From Geomonas anaerohicana (GTDB lineage: Bacteria; Desulfobacterota; Desulfuromonadia; Geobacterales; Geobacteraceae), in NCBI RefSeq assembly GCF_016458305.1, contig NZ_JAEMHL010000004.1:62001-126000 (forward strand): 64,000 nt of DNA, given 5' to 3'. Shown here in pieces: positions 48,915 through 57,340 of this stretch. How positions within the stretch are numbered: the first letter of the stretch is position 1; the number at the start of each line of letters is the position of its first letter. Under the pieces are notes generated by a model. The model saw only the letters and a list, made by a program, of their open reading frames with translations. It was not told where the DNA came from and made no database searches. The position numbers were made by a program, and so were the translations under genes.

Positions 48915-50183
48915 TTACTTCATCTTCTCAAGGACTTTACCCTTCTCCCTGGCGTACTCCTCTTGGCTCAGCGCGCCTCGTTCGAACTTGTTCTTCAGCG
49001 CCTTCAGCTCATCCTCGCCGGCCGGGGCGGCGGCCTTGGTCTCTCCCTTTTTACCCCGCTCCTTGAGCCGGCTCGCCTCGCTCTTGATGTCCACCAGGTC
49101 CATCTTCAACTCGGCATTGCCGTACCAGTGGGTGTAGGCCGGGTTCTGATGGTAGGCGCCTTTCACGGTCCGGGCATAATCGTACTTCTTCATCTTGAAG
49201 AAGAGCCGCTCGATGTGCGAGGTGTCCTCGTAGAGCATCTGGCTGTCGGTCACGAGACGCTGCCCGCTCAACGGGTGCGGCGGGCGGTTTTCCGGCATCG
49301 GGTCGAGGAGCCCCCGGTCGTTCAGGTCCCAGATGACATGCTCGGCTTCCTTGAGAATGGCGAGGCTCTGGCTGCGCACCTGGTCCCCGCGCTCCAACTC
49401 CCTTTTCGCGAAGGAGGGGGCGTGGCAGGCGCTGCAGATGTTGATCATGTCGGCGCGGGCCGGCTGCGCCTTGGCGGCAGGGTAGGGGACGCCGCCGGAG
49501 TTCATGGTGATGCCGATGGAGACGTTGTGGGTTCCCTTGGGCATGTGGCAGGTCTGGCAGTCGGGCCCGGTCTTGCTGCCGGTGGTCGCATTGAGCGTTC
49601 CATGCATCGAAGTCTGCCACATCTCCCACTGCGGATGGTCCGGCCCCATGTGGCACTTGGCGCACGAGTTCGGGTCACGCACGATCTTCAGGTCGGTCAT
49701 GTGTTTCGAATGGCAGGAGTCGCAGGCGTCCTCGACGCTGTGACAGTAGTTGCAGCCGATCTCCCCCATCTCGGGGGATTGCTTCAGGAACCGTGCGCAC
49801 TGCACGTCCGAGCGCGGCACCTCGTCTCCCTCTTCGTGGCAGAAGCGGCATTCCCCCTGCTTGCGGTTGGGAAGGTTCCTGGTGCAGCCCCAGCCGGAGT
49901 GCAGCCCCATGCCGTGGCGGCTGGCGCGGTGCTCCTGGTATGCCTTCTGGTGGCACGGGGCGCACACCTTCATTCCCACCTTGGCCTCGCCCTTGACGAT
50001 CTTGTCATGGTCGGTGCCGTGACACTTCTCGCAGCCGACTCCGGCCTTGGCGTGAGCGCTCCCCTGCCATTGCGCCACCGCCGCGGGAGTCTTCTCCGCG
50101 TGACAGGGGAGACAGGGTGCCGCGGCACCGGCGGCGAGAGGCGCAGACAACAGCAGCGCCGCCGCGAGCAAAGACTTCATCAT
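48915..50183 (-). CDS. Nine-heme c-type cytochrome with C-terminal SHOCT-like tail
   Basis: Periplasmic or outer-surface electron carrier of 422 residues. After a signal peptide (MMKSLLAAALLLSAPLAAGA) there are nine CxxCH heme sites: CLPCH, CEKCH, CAPCH, CRFCH, CNYCH, CDSCH, CAKCH, CQTCH and CSACH. These spread over residues about 25-245 and resemble hydroxylamine-oxidoreductase-like multihemes. The C-terminal half (about 260-370) has few hemes and a helical look. The final residues DELKALKNKFERGALSQEEY, then AREKGKVLEKMK, match the SHOCT pattern (short C-terminal two-helix domain). The gene overlaps the lipoprotein gene upstream by 4 nt (ATGA). No crosslinking Tyr signature of true HAO was identified. 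Confidence 0.88.
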   Translation of the reverse strand: MMKSLLAAALLLSAPLAAGAAAPCLPCHAEKTPAAVAQWQGSAHAKAGVGCEKCHGTDHDKIVKGEAKVGMKVCAPCHQKAYQEHRASRHGMGLHSGWGCTRNLPNRKQGECRFCHEEGDEVPRSDVQCARFLKQSPEMGEIGCNYCHSVEDACDSCHSKHMTDLKIVRDPNSCAKCHMGPDHPQWEMWQTSMHGTLNATTGSKTGPDCQTCHMPKGTHNVSIGITMNSGGVPYPAAKAQPARADMINICSACHAPSFAKRELERGDQVRSQSLAILKEAEHVIWDLNDRGLLDPMPENRPPHPLSGQRLVTDSQMLYEDTSHIERLFFKMKKYDYARTVKGAYHQNPAYTHWYGNAELKMDLVDIKSEASRLKERGKKGETKAAAPAGEDELKALKNKFERGALSQEEYAREKGKVLEKMK

Positions 50184-51307
50184 TGCATAGGCTCCTTCCG
50201 CTCCAGCTGCTTGTGGTATTCCTGGTCGGTGATCAGCTTCTGGCTGCGCAGCCGGCGCAGTTTGAGGAGGCGCTCCAGGTCTGCGGGGAGCGCCGGGACC
50301 GGGCCGTCATCGAGCCCCGAGACCAGGTAGAGTTGCCCCTGGTAACTTACCGCGATGGCAGAACCGTCAGGGAGGAAGACCCCTCGGGTGCCGGCGGGGA
50401 AGGTGGCGATTTCCTTCCCTTTGCGGTACAGGTGACCGTCCAGGAGCAGGTAGCTCCCGGCAGGGGACAGTGCGGGGCTGACGGCGGCGCTGGGGAAACT
50501 CTCCAGTTCCTTGCCGTCGGGGAGCGAAACCCTGCGCGCGGCGTTCTCCGCGTCTCCGATCAGTAGCGACTCGCCATCCGGCGCGTAAACTACCTTTCCT
50601 TCACCCAGCTGTACCTGCCCCACCTCGGCACCGCCGCCGGTCTCGATGTTGCGGATTAAAACCTTCAGGTAGGGGGTGAAAAGGGGCGGATCCTTCAGCG
50701 TGGTATAGGCGATTTCGTCGCGGTACGGGGAGACGGCGATGAAAAGCTGGTTGTACAGCAATTGGTCCGGGAGGCCCGCCACATGCGGACGCAGCGTGAC
50801 GTCGTTCAAGGTGGTGGCGACGGGCACGCCGCTTCCGTCCCACTGGAACAGACGCGAGGTCATCTGGGAGCCGAAACTGAATTTCCTTACATTGAGCACC
50901 CCGGCCAGCACCTCTTTTTCGGAGCGCCAGGCGACGGAGGTGATCCTCCCCCCGATCTTGGTTTCCCCGAGCGTCCTGCCGCTGCCGTCCAGGATGCGCA
51001 GCCAGGTGCCGTCCTCGGCCGGTAGGGCGACGGCCAGCCTGTCGCCGCCGGGGGAGAAGCTGAGCGCGCTGACGGCGCCGTCGAGGACCTTCACGCTCTT
51101 ACCCTGCAGGTCGGTCAGCGCGACGCTCCCCTTGACCACCGTGGCGAAGGTGCCGTTACGGGTGGCATCGAAAGGGGTTCCCGCATCGGAGCGGGCAATG
51201 GGTTTTACCTGGAGGCCCGTGGGTAGCTGCACCGGCAGCGTGGCGGCACAACCGGTAAGGGAGCCGAGGATAAGGACGGTAAAGAGAGTCAGCACCAATT
51301 TCTTCAT
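50180..51307 (-). CDS. Outer-envelope lipoprotein, beta-propeller-like, with SHOCT-like tail
   Basis: A 375-residue lipoprotein. The signal MKKLVLTLFTVLILGSLTGC ends in a lipobox, and the mature N-terminus is Cys-Ala-Ala, not Asp, so outer-membrane sorting is plausible. The middle repeats a WD/beta-propeller-like pattern (VLDGAVSALSFSPGGDRLAV, DLQGKSVKVLDG, then ERIVYAPDGESLLIGDAENA-like and SPALSPAGSYLLLDGHLYRK) over about residues 60-325. The C-terminal residues LERLLKLRRLRSQKLITDQE, then YHKQLERKEPMQ, again resemble the SHOCT pattern. It is the first gene of a two-gene operon with the multiheme cytochrome and probably docks with it. A good promoter lies upstream. Confidence 0.75.
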   Translation of the reverse strand: MKKLVLTLFTVLILGSLTGCAATLPVQLPTGLQVKPIARSDAGTPFDATRNGTFATVVKGSVALTDLQGKSVKVLDGAVSALSFSPGGDRLAVALPAEDGTWLRILDGSGRTLGETKIGGRITSVAWRSEKEVLAGVLNVRKFSFGSQMTSRLFQWDGSGVPVATTLNDVTLRPHVAGLPDQLLYNQLFIAVSPYRDEIAYTTLKDPPLFTPYLKVLIRNIETGGGAEVGQVQLGEGKVVYAPDGESLLIGDAENAARRVSLPDGKELESFPSAAVSPALSPAGSYLLLDGHLYRKGKEIATFPAGTRGVFLPDGSAIAVSYQGQLYLVSGLDDGPVPALPADLERLLKLRRLRSQKLITDQEYHKQLERKEPMQ

Positions 51308-51649
51308 GTCACCTCCATTGAGCGGGCGCCAGTGTACTCAATTTGCAATGCTAAAACAACACGCAACACCGCTTTTGCCATCCTGTGCCGTATGCCCCTT
51401 CCCCCCTCCAGGGGGAGGGGCTGGTGAGCTCCCTAACCGCGAGGGGTGAGTTCCCGCCCTGAGGCTGGCTGGCCACCGGCTGGTGCGGTTCTCCATTGCA
51501 GGGAAATAGCTGGTGAGTCCCCTCCCCCGGAGGGGGAGGGTTGGGGAGGGGGAATGACTTTGCGACAGAAGTCGGCGGCAGGATGGCGTGTTTTGTATTG
51601 AGCCGATGTGGTAGAATCGCTGCATTGTTTTTGTCAAAGGAGGGACGAT
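51308..51649. other. 342-bp intergenic region: promoter and palindromic G/C repeats
   Basis: Contains the promoter of the leftward lipoprotein operon (51333-51361) and several CCCCTCCAGGGGGAGGGGCTGG and CCCTCCCCCGGAGGGGGAGGG palindromic repeats at 51398-51418 and 51519-51540. AAAGGAGG before the DUF503 start lies at the right end. No gene is seen in the middle. Confidence 0.6.
51333..51361 (-). promoter_or_regulatory. Predicted sigma-70 promoter of the lipoprotein-cytochrome operon
   Basis: On the minus strand TTGTTT (51361-51356), 17-bp spacer and TACACT (51338-51333), 26 bp from the lipoprotein ATG at 51307. Confidence 0.45.
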
Positions 51650-51931
51650 ATGCACGTGGCATTGCTGCAGATGAGGCTCCTACTGCCCAGTCGCACGCTC
51701 AAAGAGAAGAGGGCCATCGTCAAGAGCGTGCTGGCGCGGGCGCGCAACAGGTTCAATGTCGCCTGTTCCGAGAGCGCCCTCAACGATCAACCCGCCGACG
51801 CCGAACTCTGCTTCGTCACCGTTGCCAACAGTGCCACCCGCGCCAGGCAGCTTTTACAGGAACTGGAATACTGGCTGGTGTCGGAGCGGCCCGACGTGCA
51901 GATCATCGACCTGCAGGTCGAAGACCTGTAG
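51650..51931 (+). CDS. DUF503 family protein (YlxP-like)
   Basis: A 93-residue protein. HVALLQMRLLLPSRTLKEKR (hhxhxhxhPxxxSLKEKR-type opening) and ALARARNRFNVACSESALND are the family hallmarks, with LQVEDL at the end. DUF503 proteins are near ribosome-assembly or nusA genes in many bacteria and are small ferredoxin-like folds. The ATG at 51650 has GGAGG 6 nt upstream. The open frame from 51608 starts earlier but has no ribosome-binding site. It is followed after 77 bp by an efflux operon. Confidence 0.85.
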   Translation: MHVALLQMRLLLPSRTLKEKRAIVKSVLARARNRFNVACSESALNDQPADAELCFVTVANSATRARQLLQELEYWLVSERPDVQIIDLQVEDL

Positions 51932-52008
51932 CCGCATTGTCGCTTCCCACCCATTTGAAAATGTGTTAGCTTCCGCTTCTATGAATCCGCTAATCGGGGT
52001 GACCCTGC

Positions 52009-53226
52009 ATGGCACAAGATGACCTGAACAAATTGACCATCGACAAACAACGCTACACCCCCGCCGGTGGCGCACCCAGGAAACGGCGCACCCGGATCAT
52101 AGCGGCGCTGGTGCTCCTGGCCCTGGTGCTGGGCATCTGGACCCTGGCGACCAGACGCAGCATCGAAGTGGAAGTTGCCACCGTCTCCCTGGTCTATCCC
52201 TCGCAGACCATCTCGTCGCTCAACGCAAGCGGGTACGTGGTGGCCCAGCGAAAGGCTGCGGTTTCCTCCAAGGCGACCGGCCGGCTGGAATGGCTCGGCG
52301 TGGAAGAGGGGAGCGTGGTGCGCGAGGGGCAGTTGCTGGCCCGCCTGGAGAACCGCGACGTGGCCGCCCAGAAAGGGCAGGCGGCGGCCACGCTTTCGGC
52401 GGCGCGCGACACCCTGGAGCAGGCCAAGGTGGAGCGTACCGATGCCGCCCGCGCCCTGTCCCGGGCCAAGGAGCTGATCGGCCAGGGGATCATCGCCCAG
52501 GCCGACTACGACACCGCCGAAGCACGCTACCAGCGCGCGGCCGCCGCGGTGGCGGCAGCCCAGGCCAACATCGGCGGCGCGCAAAGCGCCCTCCGGGGAG
52601 CCGAAGCCTCCCTCGATTACACCCTGATCCGCGCCCCCTTCGACGGCGTTGTCCTCACCAAGAACGCGGACGTGGGGGACATCGTCTCGCCGCTGGCCGC
52701 CGCCGCCAACGCCAAGGCCGCCGTGGTCACCATGGCCGACATGGGATCGCTGCAGGTGGAGGCGGACGTGTCGGAGGCCAACCTGGGCAAGGTGAAGGTG
52801 GGGCAGCCGTGCGAGATCGTTCTCGACTCGCTTCCCGACGTCCGCTTCCGCGGCTCGCTCTACACCATCGTCCCCACCGCCGACCGGAGCAAGGGGAGCG
52901 TCATGGTCAAGGTCCGCTTCCTGGACAAGGACCGGCGCATACTCCCGGAGATGAGCGCCAAGGTCGCCTTCCTGGAGCGCGAGCTCAGGCAAGGTGAGGC
53001 GACTCCCCGCGTGGGCCTCCCTCCGACGGCGGTGGTGCACCGCGACGGCAAGGACTACGTCTTCAAGGTGGTCAAAGATCGGGCCCAACTGACTCCGGTG
53101 GTGCTGGCTGGAAAGCTCGGCGACCTGGTGCAGGTAAACTCCGGCATCAACGCCGGCGAGCGCATCGTCACCAAGCCCCTGGACCAGGTACGCGACGGCA
53201 GCCGCGTGAAGACGGCGGAAAAGTAG
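52009..53226 (+). CDS. MacA-like periplasmic adaptor (membrane fusion) protein
   Basis: Adaptor of a tripartite ABC efflux system, 405 residues. A cytoplasmic tail of about 28 residues, a single hydrophobic anchor (about 29-46), then the beta-barrel/lipoyl/alpha-hairpin architecture follow. The lipoyl half is SKATGRLEWLGVEEGSVVRE and the long coiled coil runs from about 118 to 200 (VERTDAARALSRAKELIGQG, ARYQRAAAAVAAAQANIGGA). The second lipoyl half is LIRAPFDGVVLTKNADVGDI and the beta-barrel extends to about 400. The ABC ATPase gene begins 2 bp after its stop. The substrate is unknown. No outer-membrane TolC gene lies in the operon. Confidence 0.9.
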   Translation: MAQDDLNKLTIDKQRYTPAGGAPRKRRTRIIAALVLLALVLGIWTLATRRSIEVEVATVSLVYPSQTISSLNASGYVVAQRKAAVSSKATGRLEWLGVEEGSVVREGQLLARLENRDVAAQKGQAAATLSAARDTLEQAKVERTDAARALSRAKELIGQGIIAQADYDTAEARYQRAAAAVAAAQANIGGAQSALRGAEASLDYTLIRAPFDGVVLTKNADVGDIVSPLAAAANAKAAVVTMADMGSLQVEADVSEANLGKVKVGQPCEIVLDSLPDVRFRGSLYTIVPTADRSKGSVMVKVRFLDKDRRILPEMSAKVAFLERELRQGEATPRVGLPPTAVVHRDGKDYVFKVVKDRAQLTPVVLAGKLGDLVQVNSGINAGERIVTKPLDQVRDGSRVKTAEK

Positions 53227-53228
53227 CC

Positions 53229-53918
53229 ATGTCCGAAGCAAGCGAGCCGATCGTCCGGATCAGGAACCTCTCCAAGGCCTACCGCCGGGGCACCCAGGTG
53301 ATCCCGGTCCTCACCGACATCAATTTCGACATCGCCCGCGGCGAATTCGTCGCCCTGATGGGGCCTTCCGGCTCCGGCAAGAGCACGCTCTTGAACCTCA
53401 TCGCCGGGATCGACAGCGCCGACCAAGGCTCGGTCCTGGTGGGAGACGTCGAGATCACCCGTCTGGGTGAAAGCGACCTGGCCCGCTGGCGCGCCGGCAG
53501 CGTCGGCTTCATCTTCCAGTTCTACAACCTGATTCCCGTGTTGACGGCCTACGAGAACGTGGAACTCCCGCTTCTTTTGACCCACCTGAGCCGGCGCGAG
53601 CGGCGCGAGCACGTAGAGGCGGTCCTAAACGTGGTGGGGCTTGCCGACCGGATGGATCACTACCCTTCTCAGCTCTCCGGCGGGCAGCAGCAGCGGGTCG
53701 CCATCGCCCGTGCCATCGTTACCGACCCCGAGATCCTGGTGGCGGATGAGCCCACCGGTGACCTGGACCGCGCCTCCGCCGAGGAGATCCTGCAGCTCAT
53801 GGACCGCCTGGTGCATGACTTCGGCAAGACCGTGATCATGGTGACCCACGACCCGCGTGCCGCCGAGAAGGCCCACCTGATCCGGCACCTGGAGAAGGGT
53901 GAGCTGAGCGTGACCTAG
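53229..53918 (+). CDS. ABC transporter ATP-binding protein, MacB/LolD type
   Basis: ATPase of 229 residues that powers a MacB-type exporter. Walker [21 protein letters not shown] (about residue 42), Q-loop [20 protein letters not shown], signature [19 protein letters not shown], Walker [21 protein letters not shown] and H-loop [16 protein letters not shown] are all intact. The first permease starts directly after its stop codon. The sequence resembles LolD/MacB-N rather than amino-acid transporters. Confidence 0.93.
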   Translation: MSEASEPIVRIRNLSKAYRRGTQVIPVLTDINFDIARGEFVALMGPSGSGKSTLLNLIAGIDSADQGSVLVGDVEITRLGESDLARWRAGSVGFIFQFYNLIPVLTAYENVELPLLLTHLSRRERREHVEAVLNVVGLADRMDHYPSQLSGGQQQRVAIARAIVTDPEILVADEPTGDLDRASAEEILQLMDRLVHDFGKTVIMVTHDPRAAEKAHLIRHLEKGELSVT

Positions 53919-55085
53919 ATGGGCATTCCCTATTCCTACAGTTTCCGCAACCTCTGGACCAGGCGGCTCACCACCGTCCTCACCGCAAGCGGCATGGGGC
54001 TGGTGGTATTCGTCTTTGCCGCCACCCTGATGCTGACCGAGGGGCTGGAAAAGACCCTGGTTGAGACCGGCTCGTCCGACAACGTGGTGCTGCTAAGGAA
54101 GTCGGCCAATTCCGAGGTGCAAAGCGGCGTTGAGCGCTACCAGGCTTCTCTACTGGAGAGCCAGCCCGAGGTCGCCATCGGCGCCGACGGCATGCCGCTT
54201 TTGGCCAAGGAGTTGGTGGTCCTGATCAACCTGAAGAAGCGGGTGGGGGACAAACCCGCCAACGTCATCATCCGCGGCATCGACGCCGCCTCGCTCAAGT
54301 TGCGACCGGCGGTGCGGCTCAAGGAGGGGCGCATGCCGCGTCCCGGTTCCGCCGAGGTCGTCGCCGGGGAAAGCGTGGCCAAGCGCTTCAAGGGATGCGG
54401 GCTGGGCGAGACCCTGCGCTTCGGCATGCGCGACTGGCGCGTGGTCGGCGTCTTCGATGCCGGGGCCACCGGTTTCTCCTCCGAAATCTGGGGCGACCGC
54501 GATCAGATGATGCAGGCCTTCAGAAGGCCCGTCTACTCCTCCATGATCTTCCGGATGCGGGACCCCAGCGCCTTCGACGCCTACAAGGCGCGCGTGGAGG
54601 CCGATCCGAGGCTCACGGTCGAGGCCAAGCGGGAGACCCAGTACTACCTGGACCAGTCCGAGGCGATGGCCACGTTTTTGCGCATCCTGGGGCTGGTGCT
54701 CACCATCATCTTCTCCGTCGGTGCCGTGATCGGGGCGACCATCACCATGTACGCCGCCGTGGCCAACCGGGTCACCGAGATCGGCACACTGCGTGCGCTT
54801 GGTTTCCAGAGAAAGAGCATCCTGGCATCCTTCATCATCGAGGCGCTGTTACTGGGGTTGTGCGGCGGGGTCCTGGGCGTCTTTGCCGCCTCGTTCATGC
54901 AGCTGATCACCATTTCCACCATGAACTGGGCCTCGTTTTCCGAGTTGGCCTTTTCCTTCACGCTCAACTTCAGCATCGTGTGGAAGTCGCTGCTCTTTTC
55001 CGCCGTAATGGGTTTTGTCGGCGGCGCGCTCCCCGCCCTGCGTGCCTCGCGCATGAATATAGTGGAGGCCCTGCGGGCCACATGA
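53919..55085 (+). CDS. MacB/FtsX-family ABC transporter permease 1
   Basis: Membrane subunit of 388 residues with the MacB layout. A first helix (about 15-37) is followed by a large periplasmic domain (about 40-255, containing GRMPRPGSAEVVAGESVAKR), then three C-terminal helices (about 256-285, 305-333 and 350-375). The family cytoplasmic loop VTEIGTLRALGFQRKSILAS lies between the second and third helices (about residue 285). It abuts the ATPase stop and lies 7 bp ahead of a second permease gene. Permeases 1 and 2 probably form a heterodimer with the ATPase pair. Confidence 0.9.
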   Translation: MGIPYSYSFRNLWTRRLTTVLTASGMGLVVFVFAATLMLTEGLEKTLVETGSSDNVVLLRKSANSEVQSGVERYQASLLESQPEVAIGADGMPLLAKELVVLINLKKRVGDKPANVIIRGIDAASLKLRPAVRLKEGRMPRPGSAEVVAGESVAKRFKGCGLGETLRFGMRDWRVVGVFDAGATGFSSEIWGDRDQMMQAFRRPVYSSMIFRMRDPSAFDAYKARVEADPRLTVEAKRETQYYLDQSEAMATFLRILGLVLTIIFSVGAVIGATITMYAAVANRVTEIGTLRALGFQRKSILASFIIEALLLGLCGGVLGVFAASFMQLITISTMNWASFSELAFSFTLNFSIVWKSLLFSAVMGFVGGALPALRASRMNIVEALRAT

Positions 55086-55092
55086 GGTTTTG

Positions 55093-56250
55093 ATGTTTTT
55101 CCTGAAATACATCCTCAGGAATCTTTTCCGGCACAAGCTCCGTTCCGTCCTCACCATCGTGGGGGTGGCGGTGGCGGTGCTCGCCTTCGGCCTTTTGCGC
55201 ACGCTGGTCGGGCTTTGGTACGCCGGCGCCGAGCACGCCTCGGACACGCGCCTGGTCACCCGCAATTCCATCTCCCTGGTCTTCCCGCTTCCCATCTCCT
55301 ACCTGGACCGCATCCGCGGCGTGCAAGGCGTGACTACGGTCTCCTACGGCAACTGGTTCGGCGCCTACTACAAGGAACAGAAGAACTTCTTCGCCAACTA
55401 CGCCATCGAGCCGCGCGGCTACCTGGAGCTCTACCCGGAACTCATGCTCTCTCCCAAGGAGAAGAACGATTTCTTCCTGGACCGCAAGGGGTGCATCGTG
55501 GGGGAACGCCTGGCCAAGACCTACGGCTGGAAGGTGGGCGACCTGATCACCCTGAAGGGGACCATCTTTCCGGGACAGTGGGAATTCGTGCTGCGCGGCA
55601 TCTACCACGGCAAGGAGAAGGCGACCGAGGAGCGCATCCTCCTTTTCCACTGGAGCTACCTCAACGAAACCTTGCGCCAGACCGTCCCCCGCCGGGCCGA
55701 CCAGGTGGGATATTTCGTGGTGGGGGTGAAAAAGCCGGAGCTTGCCCCCGAGGTGTCCATGGCCATCGACTCGCTGTTCAAGAATTCCCTCGCGGAGACC
55801 CTGACCGAGACGGAGAAGGCTTTCCACATGAGCTTCGTTTCCATGACCGAAGCCATCATGGTCGCCATCCAGATCGTCTCCTACATGGTGATCGCCATCA
55901 TCATGGTGGTGGCGGCCAACACCATGGCCATGACCGCGCGCGAGCGCATCGGCGAGTACGCCACCCTGAAGACACTGGGTTTCAAGGGGGGGCACCTGGG
56001 CTGGCTCATCTTCGGAGAGTCGGTGCTGATCTCCGTGTCCGGAGGAGTGGTCGGCGTCGCGGCCACCTTCCCGGCGGCACACTGGATCGAAGTCGAACTG
56101 GCCCAGTACTTTCCCTACTTCAGCGTTTCCAGCGAGACCATCCTGCTGGAGTTGCTGGCAGCCTTGTCGGTAGGTGTCGTCTCCGGCATCTTCCCCACCT
56201 GGCGCGGCGCCACCATCCGCATCGCCGACGGGTTGAAGCGGATCGGGTAA
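55093..56250 (+). CDS. MacB/FtsX-family ABC transporter permease 2
   Basis: A 385-residue permease with the same layout as its neighbour. An N-terminal helix (about 15-35, KLRSVLTIVGVAVAVLAFGL) is followed by a periplasmic domain, then three helices at the C-terminus with the loop ARERIGEYATLKTLGFKGGH. The ATG at 55093 is in a weak context; a TTG at 55090 is in frame. FtsX-type export through MacAB-like complexes carries peptides or lipoproteins; the substrate is not shown by sequence. It ends just before a long inverted repeat. Confidence 0.9.
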   Translation: MFFLKYILRNLFRHKLRSVLTIVGVAVAVLAFGLLRTLVGLWYAGAEHASDTRLVTRNSISLVFPLPISYLDRIRGVQGVTTVSYGNWFGAYYKEQKNFFANYAIEPRGYLELYPELMLSPKEKNDFFLDRKGCIVGERLAKTYGWKVGDLITLKGTIFPGQWEFVLRGIYHGKEKATEERILLFHWSYLNETLRQTVPRRADQVGYFVVGVKKPELAPEVSMAIDSLFKNSLAETLTETEKAFHMSFVSMTEAIMVAIQIVSYMVIAIIMVVAANTMAMTARERIGEYATLKTLGFKGGHLGWLIFGESVLISVSGGVVGVAATFPAAHWIEVELAQYFPYFSVSSETILLELLAALSVGVVSGIFPTWRGATIRIADGLKRIG

Positions 56251-56260
56251 AACTCCAAAA

Positions 56261-56466
56261 GCTTCAACGCAAAGGCGCAAAGCCGCAAAGGCGCGAAGAG
56301 AAAGCAATATCTTGTGTTTTAAAGCAAAAAACAGTATAAGAACCCGCCTGTAGTCCGCTTTCCAGCCGTACCCTTGGAGTTTCCCCCCGGCGCCTTTGCC
56401 TCTGATGTGCCATGCGCTTAGTTTTTTCTCTGCGCCTTAGCGGCTTTGCGCCTTTGCGTTAAAGCT
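56261..56466. repeat. Long inverted repeat 'agctt-aacgcaaaggcgcaaagccgc'
   Basis: Left arm 56261-56306 (agcttcaacgcaaaggcgca continuing aagccgcaaaggcgcgaagag) and right arm about 56421-56466 (reverse of agctttaacgcaaaggcgca with aagccgctaaggcgcagag) form a near-perfect inverted repeat of about 40 bp with a loop of about 115 bp. The 'cgcaaaggcgcaaag' sequence is a known-looking dispersed element in Geobacter-type genomes (memory, not checked). Confidence 0.85.
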
Positions 56467-56502
56467 TTTAGCCTTTGTGTTTTTGATTTCAGGAGGTCCC
56501 CG

Positions 56503-57246
56503 TTGAGATTTCTGCGTCTGCCCAAGGACCGCATCGTCTGGCTGCTGCTCCTGGTCTCGTTGATCCTGTACCTTGCCGATTATTTCTTGTTCCCCCGCGC
56601 CGAGGAGATCGGCTTCGGCTTCATGTCCAACGTCGCCTTCCTCCCGGTCTACGTACTCTTCGTGACGCTGATGATCGAGCGCGTGCTCAAAGAGCGCGAG
56701 CGCGAGGCGATGATCAAGAAGCTCAACATGGTCATCGGCATCTTTTTCAGCGAGGTCGGCTCTCCGCTGCTTCGGGACCTGCACGACTTCTACCCCGACG
56801 GCGAGGAACTCTCCAAGAAGCTCCGGGTCACGGTGCGCTGGCGCGAGGAGGATTACCGCGCGGCCAGGGAGTTCCTGAAGGACCATGAAATCCGTCCCGA
56901 CTCCCGCTCCGGCGACCTGGTCGCCCTCAGGACCTTCCTCTCCGAAAGAAAAGGGGTGATGCTGTCGCTCATGGAGAACCCGAACCTGCTGGAGCACGAC
57001 TCCTTCACCGATCTCCTCTGGGCGGTGTTCCACCTGATCGAGGAACTCCAGGCGCGCCGCGCCCTCACTGGGCTCCCGGCCAGCGATATGGACCACCTGA
57101 GCGGCGATATCAAGCGGGCGCATACCTACCTCCTCATGGAGTGGCTCTCCTACATGGCACACCTGCAGAAGGACTACCCCTACCTGTTCTCCCTCGCGGT
57201 CCGCATGAACCCGATGAACCCGGAGGCGCACGCCGAGGTGACCTGA
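56503..57246 (+). CDS. Membrane protein of unknown function downstream of the MacB-like permeases
   Basis: A 247-residue protein. Two hydrophobic segments lie near the start, IVWLLLLVSLILYLADYFL (about 10-28) and VAFLPVYVLFVTLMIERVL (about 45-63). A long helical charged cytoplasmic part follows (REREAMIKKLNMVIGIFFSE, LRVTVRWREEDYRAAREFLK, and near the end LSYMAHLQKDYPYLFSLAVR). I do not recognise a family. The TTG at 56503 follows a strong AGGAGG at 56491-56496; the upstream open frame runs through the inverted repeat. It is separated from the pheA promoter by only 15 bp, so it ends before the next operon. Confidence 0.65.
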   Translation: MRFLRLPKDRIVWLLLLVSLILYLADYFLFPRAEEIGFGFMSNVAFLPVYVLFVTLMIERVLKEREREAMIKKLNMVIGIFFSEVGSPLLRDLHDFYPDGEELSKKLRVTVRWREEDYRAAREFLKDHEIRPDSRSGDLVALRTFLSERKGVMLSLMENPNLLEHDSFTDLLWAVFHLIEELQARRALTGLPASDMDHLSGDIKRAHTYLLMEWLSYMAHLQKDYPYLFSLAVRMNPMNPEAHAEVT

Positions 57247-57261
57247 GAAATAGAAAAAAAG

Positions 57262-57290
57262 TTGCATATTTGCGGCGGGTGCCTTATAAG
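57262..57290 (+). promoter_or_regulatory. Predicted sigma-70 promoter of the pheA operon
   Basis: TTGCAT (57262-57267), 17-bp spacer and TATAAG (57285-57290), 51 bp ahead of the TTG start of pheA. Confidence 0.6.
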
Positions 57291-57340
57291 TATCAGCTCC
57301 GCAAAAAGCCACTATCCCTCCTGAAAGGTGACCGAAAGCT

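Noticed and set aside
56261-56466. A retron or diversity-generating element in the long inverted repeat
   Set aside because: No reverse transcriptase or template/variable repeat lies nearby. The arms are just a dispersed palindrome.
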